Source: Saccharopolyspora soli (GTDB taxonomy: Bacteria; Actinomycetota; Actinomycetes; Mycobacteriales; Pseudonocardiaceae). Taken from it: a stretch of 64,000 nt of DNA. The stretch spans positions 45,599-109,598 of the forward strand of contig NZ_JALBWV010000029.1 of the NCBI RefSeq assembly GCF_022678645.1. Direction: 5' to 3'. Positions 31,500-40,434 of this stretch are shown one piece after another; the first letter of the stretch is position 1; each line of letters opens with the position of its first letter. The position numbers were made by a program, and so were the translations under genes. Below the pieces are notes generated by a model. That model was not told the origin of the DNA and did no database searches. It saw only the letters and a list, made by a program, of their open reading frames with translations.

Positions 31500-32054
31500 A
31501 TGCAGGACCGGGTCGCGGCCGGAATTCTCGAAACCGCCGCAGCGGTGCTCGCCGAGCGCGGCGAGGCGGTGAGCATGGCCGAGATAGCCGAGGCGGCCGG
31601 AGTCGGGCGGGCGACGCTGTACCGCTACTTCCCCAACCGGGATGCCCTGCTGCGCGGCCTCATCGAGGTCGCGACTGCCGATCTGCGCGAGCTGATCGCC
31701 GGGGCCGAGCTCGACACCGTCGACGTCCGCGACGGGATTGCCCGGCTGGCAAGGCTTTCCGCCCTCGCGGGCAGCAAGTACGCGGTGCTGGTGCACGGTG
31801 CGAAGAAGCAGTTGGGCGACCGCGCCGAAATGGAACGCGCGGTCGCCACCCCCATTCGCGAGCTGTTCGCCCGCGGCGTCGCCGACGGCACGCTGCGCAC
31901 GGACCTGAGCCCGCAGGTCCTGTTCGAGATGTTCACCGGACTGCTGGAGAAGTCGCTGCAGCTGGTCGCCCGCGGTGAACTCGGCGTCGAGTCGGCGGGC
32001 GCCGCCATCACCACAGTCTTCCTCGACGGCGCCGGTCGGACTCATCCCAGGTGA
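31500..32054 (+). CDS. TetR family regulator
   Basis: 184 residues from ATG 31500, which follows AAAGGG by eight bases; GTG 31482 is also in frame. The helix-turn-helix is in VSMAEIAEAAGVGRATLYRYF, with KxxL-type residues after it (PNRDALLRGLIE). The C-terminal ligand domain is all-helical. It very probably represses the divergent aldo/keto reductase and itself through the palindrome at 31414-31433. The TGA stop is inside the hairpin at 32048-32070. Confidence 0.9.
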   Translation: MQDRVAAGILETAAAVLAERGEAVSMAEIAEAAGVGRATLYRYFPNRDALLRGLIEVATADLRELIAGAELDTVDVRDGIARLARLSALAGSKYAVLVHGAKKQLGDRAEMERAVATPIRELFARGVADGTLRTDLSPQVLFEMFTGLLEKSLQLVARGELGVESAGAAITTVFLDGAGRTHPR

Positions 32055-32070
32055 GCGGTCCGCTCACCTG
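32048..32070. repeat. Palindromic hairpin containing the tetR stop
   Basis: CAGGTGAGCGG, T, CCGCTCACCTG: 11-base perfect arms around one T. The TGA at 32052-32054 is the tetR stop, and the minus-strand stop of the DUF4232 gene lies five bases beyond. Probable bidirectional terminator. Confidence 0.7.
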
Positions 32071-32074
32071 CGGT

Positions 32075-32716
32075 TCACTGCTCGCCGGTGCCTGCCTGGA
32101 TGGTCTGCACGGTGAGCTGGTTGCCGGGCAGTTGTTCGTTGGCGCAGCCGGTTTCGGCGTAGTCGAACGGGATGTACATCGACGCCGTCTCCTGCGGCGG
32201 GTAGATCCGCAGCCCCTTGACCGGCTCCGGTCGGCAGACCTCGGCTTCGTAGTTCTCCACGGTCGCGAAACCGATCACGGCGGAAGCCTGGTCGCCGGGG
32301 GCGAGGGTGACCGCCGGTCCCTTCGAACCGTCCCGGTAGGCGGCGGCACCGACCTGGTGGCCGTCCTCGCCGCCGACGTAGGACACGCCGGGGAAGCCTT
32401 GGAGGACGCACGCCTGGTCGCTGGTGTTGGTGAAGATCAGCGGCCGGTAGGTGGTTCCGGCTGCCCCGCCGCCACGGCCGAACGACAGCTGGAGGTCCCC
32501 GGCCGTGCACAGCCCGGCGTCGGTGCCCGATTCCTGATCGGTGGGGGACTGCGCCATCAGCCCGGACGTTGCGCCGGACGAGCCGGTTGCCTGCGAAACT
32601 GGTGCCTGGTCCGTCGGAGCCTGCGCACTCGATCCGCCCGGACTGCAGGCGCTCAGGCCCACCGTGCCGACCGCCAACGCCGCAGCTGTGATCGCGAAGA
32701 ACTTGGCTCGAATCAT
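32075..32716 (-). CDS. DUF4232 lipoprotein
   Basis: 213 residues from ATG 32716 (GGGAGACGAG upstream). The lipobox LSAC places the lipidated Cys at residue 24. A Ser/Thr/Gln/Ala-rich linker leads to a DUF4232 domain (LCTAGDLQLSF, TNTSDQACVLQGFPGVSYV, VTLAPGDQASAVI). These are extracellular beta-sandwich domains of unknown function, common in actinomycetes. Two cysteine pairs could form disulfides. Convergent with tetR; in the same direction as the GlxA regulator but with a 76-base gap. Confidence 0.85.
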   Translation of the reverse strand: MIRAKFFAITAAALAVGTVGLSACSPGGSSAQAPTDQAPVSQATGSSGATSGLMAQSPTDQESGTDAGLCTAGDLQLSFGRGGGAAGTTYRPLIFTNTSDQACVLQGFPGVSYVGGEDGHQVGAAAYRDGSKGPAVTLAPGDQASAVIGFATVENYEAEVCRPEPVKGLRIYPPQETASMYIPFDYAETGCANEQLPGNQLTVQTIQAGTGEQ

Positions 32717-32792
32717 CTCGTCTCCCGATGTGTCGAAACTCTGATCAAGAGACGCGCGACCCATGCGCGGGTTGTCGATGTGACCCGAACCG

Positions 32793-33761
32793 CTACGCAC
32801 CGCTGCGGAAGGTGCGGCGGTAGGCGGCTGGGCTGGTGCCCAGGCGCTGCCGCAGGTGCTTGCGCAGCGATGCCGCCGTGCTCAGGCCGGACTGCTCGGC
32901 CACCGCCTCGATCGGCAGGTCGGTGGACTCCAGCAGGTGGCGGGCGCGCTCGATGCGTTGCTGCAGCAGCCAGTCGAGCGGGCTGGTGCCGGTCTCTTCC
33001 CGGAACTTGCGGGTGAAGGTCCGCACGCTCATCCCGGCGTGCGCGGCCACCTCGTCGAGCGTGCGGACATCGGTGAGCCGTTCGAGCAGCCACGCGCGAG
33101 TTGGCGCGGTGCCGACACCGGTGGGTTCCGGCAGCGGCCGTTCGATGTACTGGGACTGGCCGCCGTCGCGCCACGGCGGCACGACGCTGGAACGGGCGGC
33201 GCGGTTGGCGACCTCGCTGCCGTGGTCCCGGCGGATCACGTGCAGGCACAGGTCGATCCCGGCGGCCACGCCAGCCGAGGTCAGCACGTCGCCGTCGTCC
33301 ACGAACAGCACGTCCGGGTGCAGTTCGACCTGCGGGTACAGCCGCTGGAAGCGGCGCACGTGCGCCCAGTGGGTGGTCGCCGGGCGGTCGTCGAGCAGGC
33401 CCGCCGCCGCGAGCACGAAGGCGCCGGTGCAGATCGACATGATCCGGGTGGTGCGGGGCAGTTCGGCCAGGTAGGCGGCCAGTTTCGGGTCCAGGCTGCC
33501 GTCGGTGCGCGGGCCTTCGGCGTAGGTGCCGGGGATGATCAGCGTGTCCGGCGCGGTGAGGAAGTCCGGGTCGGGCTCGGGCAGGATCGAAAAACCCTTG
33601 GTGGTGCGGATCGGGCTGCCGTCGAGGCTGCAGACCTGGACGTCGTAGAGCGCTTCGCCGTCCGGGCCCAGGGCACCGGCGAAGATCTGCGACGGGATCG
33701 CGAGGTCGAAGCCGACGACGTCAGGGATCCCCAGGACCGCGATCCGGTGTGGCTGGTGCAT
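32793..33761 (-). CDS. GlxA-type AraC regulator
   Basis: 322 residues with an N-terminal DJ-1/PfpI-like domain (IAVLGIPDVVGFDLAIPSQIF, SICTGAFVLAAAGLLDDRP with the nucleophile-elbow Cys) and a C-terminal double AraC helix-turn-helix (DEVAAHAGMSVRTFTRKFRE, EAVAEQSGLSTAASLRKHL). GlxA proteins are transcriptional activators whose amidase-like domain senses a ligand. It is divergent from an MFS transporter, a natural target. Confidence 0.92.
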   Translation of the reverse strand: MHQPHRIAVLGIPDVVGFDLAIPSQIFAGALGPDGEALYDVQVCSLDGSPIRTTKGFSILPEPDPDFLTAPDTLIIPGTYAEGPRTDGSLDPKLAAYLAELPRTTRIMSICTGAFVLAAAGLLDDRPATTHWAHVRRFQRLYPQVELHPDVLFVDDGDVLTSAGVAAGIDLCLHVIRRDHGSEVANRAARSSVVPPWRDGGQSQYIERPLPEPTGVGTAPTRAWLLERLTDVRTLDEVAAHAGMSVRTFTRKFREETGTSPLDWLLQQRIERARHLLESTDLPIEAVAEQSGLSTAASLRKHLRQRLGTSPAAYRRTFRSGA

Positions 33762-33831
33762 GGCCGGATCCTCTCACATCTTGTCCCTCCGGCCACTGGT
33801 CCGGAGCTTCGGCGTCGGCGAGGCTGCTAAC

Positions 33832-35130
33832 GTGATCAGCACTGTGTCCGCGCGGCGAGTCCACCCGGCTTGGTGGATGGCGGCCGTCGCTTTCATCGCC
33901 CTGGTTGGCGCTGCGGCCTTCCGGTCGGTGCCGGGCGTGTTCATGAATCCGCTGCACGACGAATTCGGCTGGCCGCACAGCGTCATCTCCGCCGCTGTGT
34001 CGTTGAACCTGCTGCTCTTCGGTCTGACCGCACCGTTCGCGGCGGCGCTGATGGTGCGCTTCGGCATCCGCCGGGTGACCGTCACCGCGCTGCTGCTCGT
34101 GGCGGCGGGAAGCGGGCTGACCGTGTTCATGACGGCCAGCTGGCAGTTGGTGGTCTGCTGGGGGCTGCTGGTCGGATTGGGCACCGGATCGATGGCGTTG
34201 GCCTTCGTGTCCACTGTGGTCGATCGGTGGTTCGTGGCCCGGCGGGGACTGGTCAGCGGGGTGCTGACCGCGGGCAGCGCGACCGGGCAACTCATCTTCC
34301 TACCGCTGGCGGCCGTGCTCGTCGAGGACTTCGGCTGGCGCGTCGCCTCGCTGACCATCGCCGGTGCGGCGCTGCTGGTCGGCGTGCTCGTGCGGCTGGT
34401 GCTTCGCGATCAGCCGCGCGACCTCGGCGTCGCCGCCTACGGCGCGGCAGACGCCGAACCCGAGCAGGCGCTGGAGCGCGGCAACCCCGCCGTCGTCGCG
34501 CTGCGCACCTTGCGCGACGCGGCCCGCGTACCGGCTTTCTGGCTGCTGGCAGGCGGTTTCGCCATCTGCGGCGCGAGCACGAACGGTTTGGTGAACACCC
34601 ACTTCGTGCCCGCCGCGCACGATCACGGCATGCCCACGACGATGGCCGCCGGGCTGTTGGCCGTGATCGGCGTCTTCGACGTGGCCGGGACCGTGCTGTC
34701 GGGCTGGCTGACCGACAAGATCAACCCGCGCATCCTGCTCGCCGTCTACTACACATTGCGCGGTCTGTCGCTGTTCGTGCTGCCGCAGCTGTTCGCGCCG
34801 TCGGTGGAGGCGAACATGGTGCTGTTCGTGGTCTTCTACGGATTGGACTGGGTGGCCACCGTGCCGCCGACGATGGCGCTGTGCCGGGAGCACTTCGGCC
34901 CCCGCGCATCGGTGGTGTTCGGCTGGGTGTTCGCCTCGCACCAGGTCGGGGCGGCGGCCATCGCCAGCATCGCGGGCGTGGTGCGCGACCAGTTCGGCGA
35001 CTACGCCGCCGCCTGGTACGGCGCGGGCCTGCTGTGCTTGCTGGCGACGGCCTTCTCGGTCTCGATCCGGCGGGTCGCCGCCACACCCGCGACGCCGGGC
35101 GAGGTCACCGCGGGGTCAGCGTCACGGTGA
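33832..35130 (+). CDS. MFS transporter
   Basis: A major facilitator with about 12 transmembrane helices in 432 residues. It resembles monocarboxylate/oxalate-formate type carriers: PGVFMNPLHDEFGWPHSVIS near the start and the loop-like VRFGIRRVT between helices 2 and 3. GTG 33832 is chosen over the open ATG at 33760, which would overlap the divergent GlxA gene; GTG 33844 is also possible. It is probably regulated by the GlxA-type protein. Substrate unknown. Confidence 0.85.
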   Translation: MISTVSARRVHPAWWMAAVAFIALVGAAAFRSVPGVFMNPLHDEFGWPHSVISAAVSLNLLLFGLTAPFAAALMVRFGIRRVTVTALLLVAAGSGLTVFMTASWQLVVCWGLLVGLGTGSMALAFVSTVVDRWFVARRGLVSGVLTAGSATGQLIFLPLAAVLVEDFGWRVASLTIAGAALLVGVLVRLVLRDQPRDLGVAAYGAADAEPEQALERGNPAVVALRTLRDAARVPAFWLLAGGFAICGASTNGLVNTHFVPAAHDHGMPTTMAAGLLAVIGVFDVAGTVLSGWLTDKINPRILLAVYYTLRGLSLFVLPQLFAPSVEANMVLFVVFYGLDWVATVPPTMALCREHFGPRASVVFGWVFASHQVGAAAIASIAGVVRDQFGDYAAAWYGAGLLCLLATAFSVSIRRVAATPATPGEVTAGSASR

Positions 35131-35239
35131 TCGACGTCGGGGCGGGAATTTCCCGGAGGTCGGGGTAGCAGTGGCAACTGCGGGCCCGAGCGGCCCGATG
35201 CAGGTCGGGCCTGGTTCCGGGGCGCGGTACGTTCGGGGG

Positions 35240-35899
35240 GTGTCGGATCGTGTCGCGAGTGCCCGCACCGAACGCGGTGAGGTCGTGCTGCTGCGCCGGG
35301 ACGGGGCCTTGGAGCTCCGGGTCAACGGCGTGTTCGTCATGGACACCGTGCACACCGAGACCGAACGGCTGCTCGCCAGCGCCACGCTGCGCGCGGCCGT
35401 CCGGACCGACGGGGTTCGGGTGCTGATCGGTGGTCTGGGCCTGGGTTTCACCTTGCGCGAAGTGCTGGCCGACCCGCGGGTGCGCGAAGCGCACGTCGTC
35501 GAGATCGAGCCCGACCTGCTCGACTGGCACCGCAGCGGGCTGATCCCGAAAACCGCCACCGCGATCCAGGACCACCGGGTCGTGTTCAGCGTCGGTGACA
35601 TCACCGAGGTGATCGGCGCGCAGCCGCCGGAAAGCTTCGACGTCCTGCTGCTCGATGTGGACAACGGCCCGGATTTCCTCGTCTACGAAGCGAATTCCGC
35701 GATCTACCGGAGCGATTTCCTGAGCCGGTGCGCAAAAGTGCTCGCCCCGAACGGCACGGTCGCGATCTGGTCGGCCGACACCGCGCCGGAGTTGCGCGCC
35801 GCGATGCACGCGGTTTTCGGCAACTGCGAAGAAATCGCGATCCCGGTGGAGCTGGGCCGTGCGAGAACGACCTACCACCTATTCCTGTCCGGCCGGTAG
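35240..35899 (+). CDS. Spermidine synthase-like protein
   Basis: 219 residues of a Rossmann methyltransferase-type fold. VLIGGLGLGFTLREVLADPRV is the nucleotide loop, HVVEIEPDLLDWHR the acidic ribose contact, and FDVLLLDVDNGPDFLVY the active-site region. It lacks the full polyamine-binding features, so true spermidine synthase activity is doubtful. GTG 35240 or a GTG at 35171 could be the start. The 3' end overlaps the convergent ogt gene by 21 bases. Confidence 0.7.
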   Translation: MSDRVASARTERGEVVLLRRDGALELRVNGVFVMDTVHTETERLLASATLRAAVRTDGVRVLIGGLGLGFTLREVLADPRVREAHVVEIEPDLLDWHRSGLIPKTATAIQDHRVVFSVGDITEVIGAQPPESFDVLLLDVDNGPDFLVYEANSAIYRSDFLSRCAKVLAPNGTVAIWSADTAPELRAAMHAVFGNCEEIAIPVELGRARTTYHLFLSGR

Positions 35900-36412
35900 C
35901 AGGTCGAGTTCGAGCAGGCTGGGCTCCAGGACGCCTTCCAGCACCAGCAGGCGCCGCTTGGCCTCCAGTCCGGGGCCGAACCCGCCAAGCCCGCCACCGC
36001 TGGCCAGCACCCGGTGGCACGGCACGAGCAACGGCACCGGGTTGCTGCCCATGATGGTGCCGACCGCCCGCGATGCCTCCGGCCGCCCGGACAACTCCGC
36101 CAACCGCTTGTAGCTCACCGTCTCGCCGAACGGCACCAGCTCGTACAACGTGCGCAGCACGTGCAACCGCAGCCCCTCCAGGGGCGACCACTCGATCGGC
36201 ACGTCGAACTCGCGGCGCCGCCGCGCGAAGTACTCGTCGAGCTGCCGTGCGGCATCGACCGCGATGCCGGTGTCCCGGCTCAGCTCGGCCCCGTCGAACT
36301 CGCCGAGCACCGCATCCGGTCCGGCGAAGGCCACCTGGCGCACCCCCGATTCGGCGGCGACCACCGTCAGCTCCCCGACCGGGCTGGCGACCGCGCTCCA
36401 CGACAGCGACAT
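35879..36412 (-). CDS. ogt: Methylated-DNA--protein-cysteine methyltransferase
   Basis: 177 residues from ATG 36412 (the frame is open to a TTG at 36442). It removes O6-alkyl groups from guanine in a suicide reaction. The acceptor Cys is in LLVPCHRVLASGGGLGGFG, and the helix-turn-helix with the Arg finger is in SYKRLAELSGRPEASRAVG. The N-terminal domain is short and beta-rich as usual. It stands alone, with its 3' end overlapping the spermidine synthase-like gene. Confidence 0.95.
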   Translation of the reverse strand: MSLSWSAVASPVGELTVVAAESGVRQVAFAGPDAVLGEFDGAELSRDTGIAVDAARQLDEYFARRRREFDVPIEWSPLEGLRLHVLRTLYELVPFGETVSYKRLAELSGRPEASRAVGTIMGSNPVPLLVPCHRVLASGGGLGGFGPGLEAKRRLLVLEGVLEPSLLELDLLPAGQE

Positions 36413-36515
36413 GTCCGGCAGAGTACCGCTGAGCACCGACAACAGGCGATGCGCAAGATCATGGCGGCTTCCCGCAAACGTTCGCGCGACCAGGCCGGTT
36501 CGCTGTATCGCGGGT

Positions 36516-36529
36516 TAGGCTCCGAAACA
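36516..36529 (+). promoter_or_regulatory. -10 element of pepQ, likely leaderless
   Basis: TAGGCT at 36516-36521 ends seven bases before ATG 36529 and no ribosome site exists between them, so transcription probably starts at or next to the start codon. No good -35 is visible. Confidence 0.4.
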
Positions 36530-37638
36530 TGTCCGCAACCTACGCCCACCGGCGTCACGCCGTCCGCGCTCGCCTGCGCGAGAACGAGCTGGACGCGATC
36601 TTGGTGACCGATCTGCTCAACATCCGCTACTTGACCGGCTTCACCGGATCCAACGCCGCGCTGGTGGTGCACGCCGCCGACGAGCCGGGCGCGGAGCAGC
36701 GGACGGTGTTCTGCACCGACGGTCGCTACCTGACCCAGGCCGAAGCGCAGGTGCCGGATCTGGCGCGCGTCATCGACCGGGCGAGCGACCTGGAGCTGGC
36801 CAAGCGGATCGGCGCCGAGGCCACCGAACACCGCCGCGTCGGGTTCGAGAGCCAGCACGTCACCGTCGACCGCTGCGATGCGCTGGCCGACGCCGCGGGC
36901 AAGGCCGATTTGGTGCGCGCGCCGGGCATCGTCGAGAAGTTGCGGCTGATCAAGGACGAAACCGAGATCGAAGCGCTGCGGATGGCCTGCGCCGCCGCCG
37001 ACCGGGCGCTGGCCGACCTCATCGAGCACGGCGGGTTGCGCCCCGGCCGCACCGAACTGGAGGTGGCTCGCGAACTGGAGACCCGGATGCTCGACCACGG
37101 TGCGGCCGGTCCGTCGTTCGCGACGATCATCGCCGCCGGGTCGAACTCCGCGGTGCCGCACCACCGGCCCACCGACCGGGTCCTGGCGTCCGGAGACCTG
37201 GTGAAGATGGACTTCGGCGCGCTGGTCGACGGCTACCACTCGGACATGACCCGCACCGTGGTGCTCGGCAACGCTGCGGACTGGCAACGCGAGATCTACG
37301 AGCTGGTGCGTGCGGCGCAGACCGCTGGACGCGGCGCGGTGCAGGTCGACGCCGACGTCAAGGCCGTGGACACCGCGGCCCGCAGCGTGATCGCGGACGC
37401 GGGCTACGGGGAGCAGTTCCTGCACGGCTTGGGGCACGGTGTGGGCCTGGAGATCCACGAGGCACCGATGTTGTCGCAGCGGGGGGACGGTAGAATCAGC
37501 GCCGGGATGGCGGTCACCGTCGAGCCTGGCGTCTACCTACCAGGGCAGGGCGGGGTCCGCATCGAGGACACGCTGGTCGTGCGTCCCAGCACACCGGAGC
37601 TCCTCACCTTGACGACGAAGGAGCTCGTCGAAGTCTGA
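36529..37638 (+). CDS. pepQ: M24 family Xaa-Pro peptidase
   Basis: 369 residues: an N-terminal creatinase-like domain ([19 protein letters not shown]) and a pita-bread catalytic domain. The dinuclear metal ligands are in [16 protein letters not shown] (two Asp), [12 protein letters not shown] (His), TVEPG (Glu) and RIEDTLVV (Glu). It cleaves dipeptides or N-terminal residues before proline. It sits just before efp, the usual place in actinobacteria; since EF-P helps translate proline runs, the link may be more than chance. Confidence 0.93.
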   Translation: MSATYAHRRHAVRARLRENELDAILVTDLLNIRYLTGFTGSNAALVVHAADEPGAEQRTVFCTDGRYLTQAEAQVPDLARVIDRASDLELAKRIGAEATEHRRVGFESQHVTVDRCDALADAAGKADLVRAPGIVEKLRLIKDETEIEALRMACAAADRALADLIEHGGLRPGRTELEVARELETRMLDHGAAGPSFATIIAAGSNSAVPHHRPTDRVLASGDLVKMDFGALVDGYHSDMTRTVVLGNAADWQREIYELVRAAQTAGRGAVQVDADVKAVDTAARSVIADAGYGEQFLHGLGHGVGLEIHEAPMLSQRGDGRISAGMAVTVEPGVYLPGQGGVRIEDTLVVRPSTPELLTLTTKELVEV

Positions 37639-37711
37639 CGCACACCGCTGGAATCCGGTTCGCGTTCCGACGAAACACGCCCAAGCCATCACCGCAGGAG
37701 AGACCCCCACC

Positions 37712-38278
37712 GTGGCAACCACGAACGACCTGAAGAACGGACTGGTGCTCAACATCGACGGCCAGTTGTGGAGCGTCGTGAACTTCCAGCACGTCAAGCC
37801 CGGCAAGGGCGGCGCCTTCGTGCGCACCACTTTGAAGAACGTGCTCTCCGGCAAGGTGGTGGACAAGACCTTCAACGCCGGGGTGAAGGTGGACACCGCG
37901 AACGTCGACCGCCGCGAGATGACCTACCTCTACAACGACGGCGCCGACTACGTGTTCATGGACACCGACACCTACGACCAGGTCGGCATCTCGGCCGATG
38001 TCGTCGGCGAGGCGGCGAACTACATGTTGGAGAACAGCTCGGTGGTCGTGGCACGGCACGACAACGACCCGCTGTACGTGGAGCTGCCCGCCTCCGTCGA
38101 GCTGGAGATCTCGCACACCGATCCGGGTCTGCAGGGCGATCGCTCGACCGGCGGCACCAAGCCCGCCACCCTGGAGACCGGTGCCGAGATCCAGGTGCCG
38201 CTGTTCCTCAACACCGGTGACAAGGTGAAGGTCGACCCGCGCGACGGCCGGTACCTCAGCCGCGTCAGCGCCAAATGA
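37712..38278 (+). CDS. efp: Elongation factor P
   Basis: 188 residues in three beta-barrel domains. It relieves ribosome stalling at consecutive prolines. The tip loop reads [10 protein letters not shown] with Lys32 at the residue that reaches the peptidyl centre. The C-terminal signature [16 protein letters not shown] is intact. GTG 37712 follows GGAGAG. Lies between pepQ and nusB in the classic order. Confidence 0.98.
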   Translation: MATTNDLKNGLVLNIDGQLWSVVNFQHVKPGKGGAFVRTTLKNVLSGKVVDKTFNAGVKVDTANVDRREMTYLYNDGADYVFMDTDTYDQVGISADVVGEAANYMLENSSVVVARHDNDPLYVELPASVELEISHTDPGLQGDRSTGGTKPATLETGAEIQVPLFLNTGDKVKVDPRDGRYLSRVSAK

Positions 38279-38329
38279 TCGCCTGCCCGTCCGCCGCGGG
38301 AGTCGCTCCGGCCGGAAAGAGGGTGTGAG

Positions 38330-38782
38330 GTGGGTTCTCGGAGCAAGGCGCGCAAGCGCGCCGTGGACTTCCTCTACGAAGCCGATCAACGCGACATCGA
38401 CCCGGTGACCCTGCTGGCCGATCGGGTCGGTTCGCCGGACGTGCCGCCGGTCAGCGAGTACACGATCACCCTGGTGGAGGGCGTCAACGCGAACCGCGAG
38501 CGGATCGACGAACTGCTCACCCAGCACGCCGAGGGTTGGACGCTCGGTCGGATGCCCGCCGTGGACCGCGCGGTGCTGCGGTTGGGCCTGTACGAGTTGC
38601 TGTGGAGCGACGACGTGCCGCCAGCGGTGGCCATCGACGAGGCGGTGGAGCTGGTCAAGGCGCTGTCCACGGACGACTCACCGCGCTTCGTCAACGGAGT
38701 CCTGGGGCGCATCGCGGGCATCGCGCACCGCCTCCGCAAGTCGGTGCGCCCGGAGCAACCCGCAGACCAAGTCTCCGAATAA
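38330..38782 (+). CDS. nusB: Transcription antitermination factor NusB
   Basis: A 150-residue all-helical RNA-binding protein that with NusE supports rRNA antitermination. SKARKRAVDFLYEADQRD opens the Arg-rich helix; AVDRAVLRLGLYELLW and VAIDEAVELVKALSTDDSPRF are the family signature. GTG 38330 lies 52 bases after efp, so co-transcription is likely. Followed by two strong hairpins before the convergent bldD. Confidence 0.97.
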   Translation: MGSRSKARKRAVDFLYEADQRDIDPVTLLADRVGSPDVPPVSEYTITLVEGVNANRERIDELLTQHAEGWTLGRMPAVDRAVLRLGLYELLWSDDVPPAVAIDEAVELVKALSTDDSPRFVNGVLGRIAGIAHRLRKSVRPEQPADQVSE

Positions 38783-38918
38783 CTTCGCCCGCCGACCCGG
38801 CACCTGCTTTGCACCTGCTGCCCACGCACCGCGCTCTCGCGCGCGGTTGAGCCCGGCGCGGTCCCTTCCGAGACGAGGCCGCAGGCCGCTCCGATCACGC
38901 GCCGAACCAGACGAGCTA

Positions 38919-38971
38919 CGCGTGAGGGGCACCCTTCACCAACTTAGTTGGTGAAGGGTGCCCCTCACGCG
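38919..38971. repeat. 53-base near-perfect palindrome
   Basis: Arms of 26 perfectly paired bases around a single T. The outer arm starts CGCGTGAGGGGCACCCTTCA, which contains both the GTGAGGGGCACC motif and, read inward, the GTGAAGGG motif. The longest hairpin in the window, between convergent nusB and bldD. Confidence 0.9.
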
Positions 38972-38982
38972 AATAAGACGAA

Positions 38983-39019
38983 GGGGCACCTGTTGCGACT
39001 TCTGGTCGTCGGGTGCCCC
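38983..39019. repeat. Second hairpin after the palindrome
   Basis: GGGGCACC (38983-38990) and GGTGCCCC (39012-39019), with GAC/GTC pairs inside. It follows the 53-base palindrome by 11 bases. Tandem hairpins here mirror the pair at 24282-24406. Confidence 0.65.
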
Positions 39020-39067
39020 GTTCACGTCACCCGGCCCTCACCTGTTCGAGCGGGGCCGGGTGTGTTG

Positions 39068-39556
39068 TCACTCCTCCCGGGCTGGGCGGGCCTCCGGCGG
39101 AAGCACGCCCCAGTCGATGAGCTGCTCGGTGAGCTCGCCCGGCGTCATGTCGTAGATGATGGCCAGGGATCGCAGGTCCTCGGTGCGGATGGACAGCACC
39201 TTGCCGTTGTAGTCACCGCGCTGGCTCTGGATGGTGGCCGCGTAGCGGGCCAGCGGGCCCACCTTCTCAGCGGGCAGCTGCTGCAGCCGTTCCAGGTTGA
39301 TCACAACTTTGGTGGCGGGCTCGGCGCCGGATGGCACCCGGCCCTCCGGAAGCAGTTCCGCGACCGGAACTCCGTAGAAGTCGGCCAGTTCGGCCAGCTT
39401 CTGCACGGTCACCGCACGGTCGCCTCGCTCATAGGACCCGACGACCACGGCCTTCCACCGCCCGCCAGACTTCTGCTCGACGCCGTGCAGCGACAGACCC
39501 TGCTGCTGGCGGATAGCGCGGAGCTTGCTGCCCAGCGCCTTGGCGTAGTCGCCCAT
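39068..39556 (-). CDS. bldD: BldD, c-di-GMP-responsive developmental regulator
   Basis: 162 residues: an XRE DNA-binding domain (LGSKLRAIRQQQGLSLHGVEQ, SYERGDRAVTVQKLAELADF) and a C-terminal c-di-GMP domain. The binding signature is present: RGD at residues 113-115, eight residues, then RTED at 124-127, close to the RGD-x8-RQDD of streptomycete BldD. With c-di-GMP it dimerises and represses sporulation genes. Start ATG 39556. Its position next to pyrR and nusB is conserved in actinomycetes. Confidence 0.97.
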   Translation of the reverse strand: MGDYAKALGSKLRAIRQQQGLSLHGVEQKSGGRWKAVVVGSYERGDRAVTVQKLAELADFYGVPVAELLPEGRVPSGAEPATKVVINLERLQQLPAEKVGPLARYAATIQSQRGDYNGKVLSIRTEDLRSLAIIYDMTPGELTEQLIDWGVLPPEARPAREE

Positions 39557-39712
39557 GTGGCGTTTCTCCGTTCGTTCGCCCCGTCAGCCGATAACGGCGA
39601 CCGGGGAGCAAAGCTCAGATCGATACGGAGAGTAATGTTCGCTCGCAAGCGTCACCAGGTCAAGTTGGTCTTTCTCGGCAATGCGGCGAACGCCACCACA
39701 CCACCCGGACGA

Positions 39713-39741
39713 TTGACCTGTCGGCGCTGATAGCGTACAAG
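39713..39741 (+). promoter_or_regulatory. Candidate pyr operon promoter
   Basis: TTGACC (39713-39718), 17 bases, TACAAG (39736-39741). The -10 is weak; TAGCGT at 39731 is a better -10 but poorly spaced. It would give a leader of about 95 bases, enough for the PyrR hairpin. Confidence 0.35.
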
Positions 39742-39800
39742 GCAGCCCGGCAGTCCGCAGTGGCTTCTGAGCCCAGGATTGCGGGGCAGGTCACACACCA

Positions 39801-39840
39801 TCCTTTAAGGACCCGTCCAGTGAGGCGGGGAAGGAGGTCC
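39801..39840 (+). promoter_or_regulatory. PyrR-binding leader hairpin over the pyrR ribosome site
   Basis: The leader forms GGACC (39809-39813) with GGTCC (39836-39840) and an inner CCCG/CGGG stem around TCCAGTGAGG, which matches the PyrR-binding loop (TCCnGnGAGG type). The ribosome site AAGGAGG (39831-39837) is inside the hairpin, so PyrR bound with UMP would hide it and reduce translation. TCCTTT upstream could pair with it as an alternative anti-ribosome-site. Confidence 0.75.
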
Positions 39841-39843
39841 ACC

Positions 39844-40434
39844 GTGGCGTCACGCCGACCGGCGGACGCGGCGGAACCGGTCGAGCAGCGTGAGCTGCTC
39901 TCGGCCGGTGACGTTGCGCGCACGATTGCCCGGATTGCCCACCAGATCATCGAGAAGACCGCGCTGGACACGGCGAACAGCGACGTAGTGCTGCTGGGCA
40001 TCCCCACCAGGGGGACTTCGCTGGCCCGGCGGCTGGCCGCGAAGATCAGCGAGTTCAGCGGGGTGACGGTGCCCACCGGCACCCTGGACATCACGCTCTA
40101 CCGCGACGACCTGCGGCAGCGCCCGAACCGTCCGCTGGAGCCCACCAACCTGCCGACGCGGGGCATCGACAACGCGCTGGTCGTGCTCGTCGACGACGTG
40201 CTGTTCTCCGGCCGCACCGTGCGCGCCGCCCTCGACGCCCTGCGCGACCAGGGCCGACCGCGGGCGGTGCAGCTGGCGGTGCTGGTCGATCGGGGGCACC
40301 GCGAGCTGCCGATCCGCGCCGACTACGTCGGCAAGAACATCCCGACTTCGCGCTCCGAAGACGTCGCCGTCCAGCTCGAAGAGACCGACGAGACCGATGG
40401 CGTGGTGCTGCTGCGGCGAGAGGGAGGCGAGTGA
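39844..40434 (+). CDS. pyrR: Bifunctional pyr operon regulator / uracil phosphoribosyltransferase
   Basis: 196 residues of PRTase fold. The PRPP signature is [39 protein letters not shown] is the loop near the active site, and [11 protein letters not shown] matches PyrR. It binds pyr leader RNA in response to UMP and may also make UMP from uracil. GTG 39844 has AAGGAGG six bases upstream, within the hairpin it would bind. Its stop overlaps pyrB. Confidence 0.96.
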   Translation: MASRRPADAAEPVEQRELLSAGDVARTIARIAHQIIEKTALDTANSDVVLLGIPTRGTSLARRLAAKISEFSGVTVPTGTLDITLYRDDLRQRPNRPLEPTNLPTRGIDNALVVLVDDVLFSGRTVRAALDALRDQGRPRAVQLAVLVDRGHRELPIRADYVGKNIPTSRSEDVAVQLEETDETDGVVLLRREGGE

